Shown here piece by piece: positions 60,257-64,000 of a stretch of DNA of 64,000 nucleotides. Under the pieces are notes generated by a model, which saw only the letters and a list, made by a program, of their open reading frames with translations, made no database searches and had not been told where the DNA came from. The stretch comes from Ifrita kowaldi. Lineage: Eukaryota; Chordata; Aves; Passeriformes; Cinclosomatidae. The stretch is taken from the NCBI GenBank assembly GCA_013398055.1, contig VZRS01007675.1, positions 23,972 through 87,971 of the forward strand, given 5' to 3'. How positions within the stretch are numbered: the stretch's first letter is position 1; every line of letters starts with the position of its first letter. Made by a program: the position numbers and the translations under genes.

Positions 60257-62312
60257 GGACCTGCAGCTTCAGCAGCTCAGCTCCATCATGGAATTGCACC
60301 CTGAGACTCGCTAATTTTAGGCTCAGTTTAGGTCCTTTACAACTCCCTGAATCAGCCTGGATTTGTCTCTTGATCCCTCAATGACAGAACTTTCCGCCTG
60401 CAATATGGGAGGCAGAACTCTTCCTTCTTTTCCAGCCTCCTGGCCTTCTCCATACAACCCTCAGCACAGAATGGACATTGTGCTCCTGGGAATCCACTGA
60501 GCAACTGGGAGACATTTTTTTTGTATTAAAATTATTACTATTTAAATGATTGTTTAAGCAAACACACCGAGCTCTATTCTGTGTTGAATGGCTCACTTAT
60601 GCCAGGTCACATCATTCCATGAGAGCAGAAACAGCTGGAATCTGGATATTCTGAAAAGTAACAGGAGGGATATTACCAGGCAAAAAAAGACTGTTCCACT
60701 GCTATCAGTGCACCTACTGCTGGTTTTGTTGGGGTTTGGTTTTTTAATTCATAGCTCAGCATATTCAAAATGCAGGTTTGAATGGAAGCCAGTGGAGCCA
60801 GAGCCTAAAAATCTAGTGGAAGTGTAATTGAGTCTGTTCATGCATAATGCAGAGTTACAGGAAACCATGATGGGATTCGGAAAAATATACTCCACTATGT
60901 TTTTTTCATGTTACATAACCTATTTTTAATAAAATAGAGAATCTGTGAGTTTAAGAGCTCTGCTGACACAATCCAGAATCCTACCATTGTAGAGCAGGGA
61001 ATTGCATTTGTTTGCACTCACTTTTCAGTGGCTTACAGGGTGCATTGATTCAAAACTCCCTCAGAAGTTCCTGCAGCGTGAATCCATCGGATGCATCTGT
61101 GAGAAACAGAATTGATTAAAAATTCAGAATATATCCTAACTATCCAAATAAACTAACTTAAAACTGGCATTAATTTTGGGAGTTCTAGAAATGACTCGCT
61201 CAGCTAAGAATTCATAAAGCCCTCTTTCAGCTTCTCCTCTTCCACTTGAATATTTGTATACTTTTTAGATTCTTGGTTTTAAATAGAATTTTCTTTTTTT
61301 TTTAACTGTCATGGGAAATAATTTAATTGTGCATGGTGTGAGACTCTGCCCGTGTGTAGACAAAAACAAACTCCATGCCTTTTAAACTGGGATCTAAACG
61401 AAACCAGAGGAGGAAAATCCTTCTCTTGAGCCTTTGCCCATTATTATTCTGCTTACAGTACACACTTGGGAAGTTTTCCTGTTCATAACTCACTGTCTGC
61501 AGAGCACTGCACCTCTCAAAGATATGCAAGTTCATTCCAGCATTTATCTGCTCTTTTCTCCTCAGGAGTTCAACTGTTTTTCCGCCTGATGGTTAGAATG
61601 AATTGGAGATTTTGAACTCATCCATCAGATTTGGAAATGATCCCTGAATTGATGAGAGCGTTTAACAGTTAATTGAACATTTCTGTTGTGAACTTTCATT
61701 GTTTCAAAGTGCAAAAATGCCTCACCCAGGGACGTGGGCAAAGAAAAGAGGATCCAAGGCACGTCTTTGCCCCATAAATATTTTCATCCTCTAGAGTACA
61801 GCAGACTTTTAAATAACAGGGGCACCACTCTGGTCTCACTCTTGGATATCACAAGTAAAGAGTGATCTTGAAAGGACTTTCGTAGATCCTGAGAACTCTG
61901 ATGTTCTGCTGCAGGAAATAAATTGTCATTTTTCCAAAAAGTTACAAATAAAACATACACGTTCTGCAGCCAGCAAGGCTTTCCAAAGGGCCCTGATGAT
62001 ACCTGTAAGTATTTAGCTGGTTTTTAATCTTGATGTAATCTTTGTACCCCACTGTCTTAGTTGACTTTGAAAATTCACACCTGTAGCTAAGGAAAAAAAC
62101 ATGAACATGGATTTTTTCTTATGCTTTGATAGTCATGAAAAAAAAATCTTCCAGGCTTTCTGCTCCCTTATAGCACTTCAGCTAAGGAGAAATTCTTGTT
62201 CTCCATTCTAAAATGTCACCACATTGCTTACTTGTAGTTCACTTTTCTCCTTTTCACTGAGGTTTGTACAGTTCTTCAAGAACATGACTTGAATTTCTTC
62301 GCTGCAGTCTTG
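60257..62312. other. Non-coding, no gene recognised
   Basis: Mostly AT-rich unique sequence with T and A runs (60518-60525, 61290-61304, 62139-62147). No transposon, exon or RNA gene was recognised. Confidence 0.6.
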
Positions 62313-62392
62313 TGAAAGGTGTCCCTGCCCATGGCAGGGGTTGGAACCAGATGATCTTTAAGGTCCCTTCAACCCAAACCATTCTGTGGCTG
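62313..62392 (+). mobile_element. CR1 LINE, terminal 80 bp
   Basis: The order is gaaaggtgtccctgcccatg, gcaggggttggaaccagatg, atctttaaggtcccttcaac, then attctgtggctg, a diverged octamer-type tail. It is the extreme 3' end of CR1 and severely 5'-truncated. Confidence 0.9.
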
Positions 62393-63150
62393 ATCCATGG
62401 CGAGGCCTTAGCTCAATGTCACTGCTTCCCGTCACCTCTGGCGCCCAGCAGAGCATTGGTGACGTGTCCCAAATGCTGGAACAGCTCCACCAAACTCACC
62501 TCCTCTCCACAAGGACCTTGGGAAAACTCTCTGTGCCCCGTGGTGCTTTCCCACCGCAGAGCTGCCTGCTCTGCTCCAGTGGCGAGCCTAATTCCCTGAT
62601 TCCTCTGCACCAGCTCCCTTTATTTAGTAGCTCTCTTTTTCCAGCACCAAGATCATTCCTCTGTGCTGGAGGGTTAATTAACTCTCCTCCCAGGTTTTCC
62701 AGGCTCCTGTGGAGTGAGAGGGCTTGGTCCTGCAGCTCTGGCTATGTAATCACGACCCCCAGCCCCATGAGGTGGAGGTCTGGGCTCAATTTCCATTGGA
62801 AGATTCCAAACCAAAAATAGTTCTTTCCGAACTGTATTTCTCCCCCACTGTGGGAAAGCGCTGAACATGGATTTTATACTTCCAGGGATGACAACCAATT
62901 TTTTTCTTTAGCTTAAATTCTAATTCAGAACAAGCTTCGTTCAGCACCAGCTTGGTAAAAGGCACTTGGCCCAGGGCTAACAGTCACATCGCCCTCTCCG
63001 TCCTGGTTTTCTCGTTCCTCCTGTGCCTGTGCCACAAGAGCACAGGCAAGTGTGCAGCTCTGTGATGAGCCAAGCAGTGAAGTTGCTCCAGCTGAAAGAG
63101 AATCGTTTCCTTATCTTTGCTGGGCTACTTTTCAGCCAGCCGCAGTTGAT
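62393..63150. other. Non-coding, no gene recognised
   Basis: GC-moderate unique sequence following the CR1 tail. Open frames up to 144 codons on the plus strand have no recognised domain. Confidence 0.55.
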
Positions 63151-63914
63151 GATGTGTTCTACAAGCCCCGCAGCCGGGGAAGAGCTGGAAATCAGCAGCA
63201 GCGACACGGGGCTGCTTTTCTGCACCAATCACCCCTGAGCCTCGGCAGAGGAGACGCTTCCTGAAGGATCAGGGGACAGCCAAGCATCCTCAGAGGGAGC
63301 CGCGCTTATCGCAGCCCTCATCTGCTCCCGGAGCTTGCGAACACCAATTACAACAGACTCATCACGGGAACGCTGCTAGCCATCCGAAATTCACACACGT
63401 GCAAATCAAACCGTTCCCATCCTCGGGATTCGCTGCTGTTCCAGGCGGGGATGGGGCGGTGGGAATGAATATCCCGGTGCAAGGCACGCAGAGGGGTGCA
63501 CGGCACCTCAGCGGGAGAAACGCAGCCCCGGGGAAATCCGGATCCGCTCACTGCGGTGTATCCCTGCTTATGCTCAGAATGGACAGTGCTAAAATGATTC
63601 CCCATCCATTCCCAGTGACAACGGACCCAAAAAGGCAGGGATGGTGCGGAGGGGATTCGATTCTGGGGTACAGCGATTTTGTGTGAGTTTGAAACACGAC
63701 AGCTCTTTTTATCGTACTGCAGCCAGCTCTGTGTGGTTACCTGCCTTTCTCTCTATGTGCCAGGCGCTGTATAAAGCACATAAAAGCTTTAATTTCCTGA
63801 TTTTGCCCGTTTTCCTGCCCTTTTTCTTCTCGCCTATCCGCAGCCGGGCTGGGCCGGATCCTCCTGCACCCTCTGCTGTTCGAACGGGGGAATGGCAGCC
63901 CCGAGCCCGGGTCC
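63151..63914. promoter_or_regulatory. CpG-rich zone, candidate CpG island
   Basis: CpG is densest at 63,290-63,560, where I count about 23 CpGs in 270 bases, close to the number expected from base composition. It is clear again at 63,830-63,914. Between them CpG is lower, and a tgtataaagc TATA-like stretch lies near 63769. No exon could be defended, but this is the strongest promoter-like zone in the window. The associated gene may lie beyond the right edge. Confidence 0.4.
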
Positions 63915-63969
63915 TTTCCCTGCTCCTGTCCCTGCTCCTGTCCCTGTCCCTGCTCCTATCCCTGTCCCT

Positions 63970-64000
<31 letters not shown>
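63915..64000. repeat. (TCCCTG)n-type hexamer array, truncated by the window edge
   Basis: Tandem tccctg units with interspersed ctcctg variants become uniform toward the end and run off the window. The opposite strand is G-rich (cagggacaggga). Full length is unknown. Confidence 0.95.

Overview
The window reads as vertebrate nuclear DNA, almost certainly from a bird and probably a songbird. The evidence is at least nine fragments of CR1, the dominant avian LINE, including 3' ends with the typical attctgtga-type tail, plus a solo retroviral-type LTR with a TATA box and a polyadenylation signal on the minus strand. The sequence also has vertebrate base composition: CpG-poor bulk with a few short CpG-rich patches, and microsatellites. 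Reading frames are short and unlinked on both strands, the longest about 200 codons. I recognised no protein-coding exon, tRNA, rRNA or snRNA, and no bacterial-type gene organisation. The species, chromosome and neighbouring gene cannot be named from the sequence.

Layout. From 1 to about 20.6 kb the DNA is moderately GC-rich and mostly unique. It carries five CR1 pieces (3.6, 7.1, 13.5, 14.8 and 16.5 kb) and two short CpG-rich patches (1.8-2.1 and 12.85-12.98 kb). From 20,587 to 23,329 a 1,371-bp segment occurs twice head to tail, with a single N exactly at the join and only three substitutions between the copies; this looks like an assembly artefact that retained two haplotypes. A CR1 fragment follows directly. 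Between 23.6 and 38.4 kb there is non-coding DNA with two more CR1 fragments and several AT-rich stretches that look like conserved non-coding elements. A solo LTR lies at 38.4-38.9 kb and a 500-bp CR1 at 39.3-39.8 kb. A minisatellite of about 30-bp units, interrupted by a 48-N gap, fills 42.18-42.84 kb.

From about 43 kb to 62 kb the DNA becomes AT-richer and nearly free of recognisable transposons. Its texture (ATTA and CCAAT motifs, few repeats) suggests regulatory DNA in a gene desert, though no conservation data are available here. Two places stand out. One is a CpG-rich block at 47.29-47.42 kb followed by an element-like stretch. The other is a long imperfect inverted repeat at 56.40-56.64 kb with 18-bp and 10-bp perfect nested arms. 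The window ends in a second CpG-rich zone (63.15-63.91 kb) and a (TCCCTG)-type hexamer array running off the edge.

No set of genes working together can be described. The most useful results are the probable false duplication, the foldback element, the minisatellite with its gap, and the candidate regulatory blocks.
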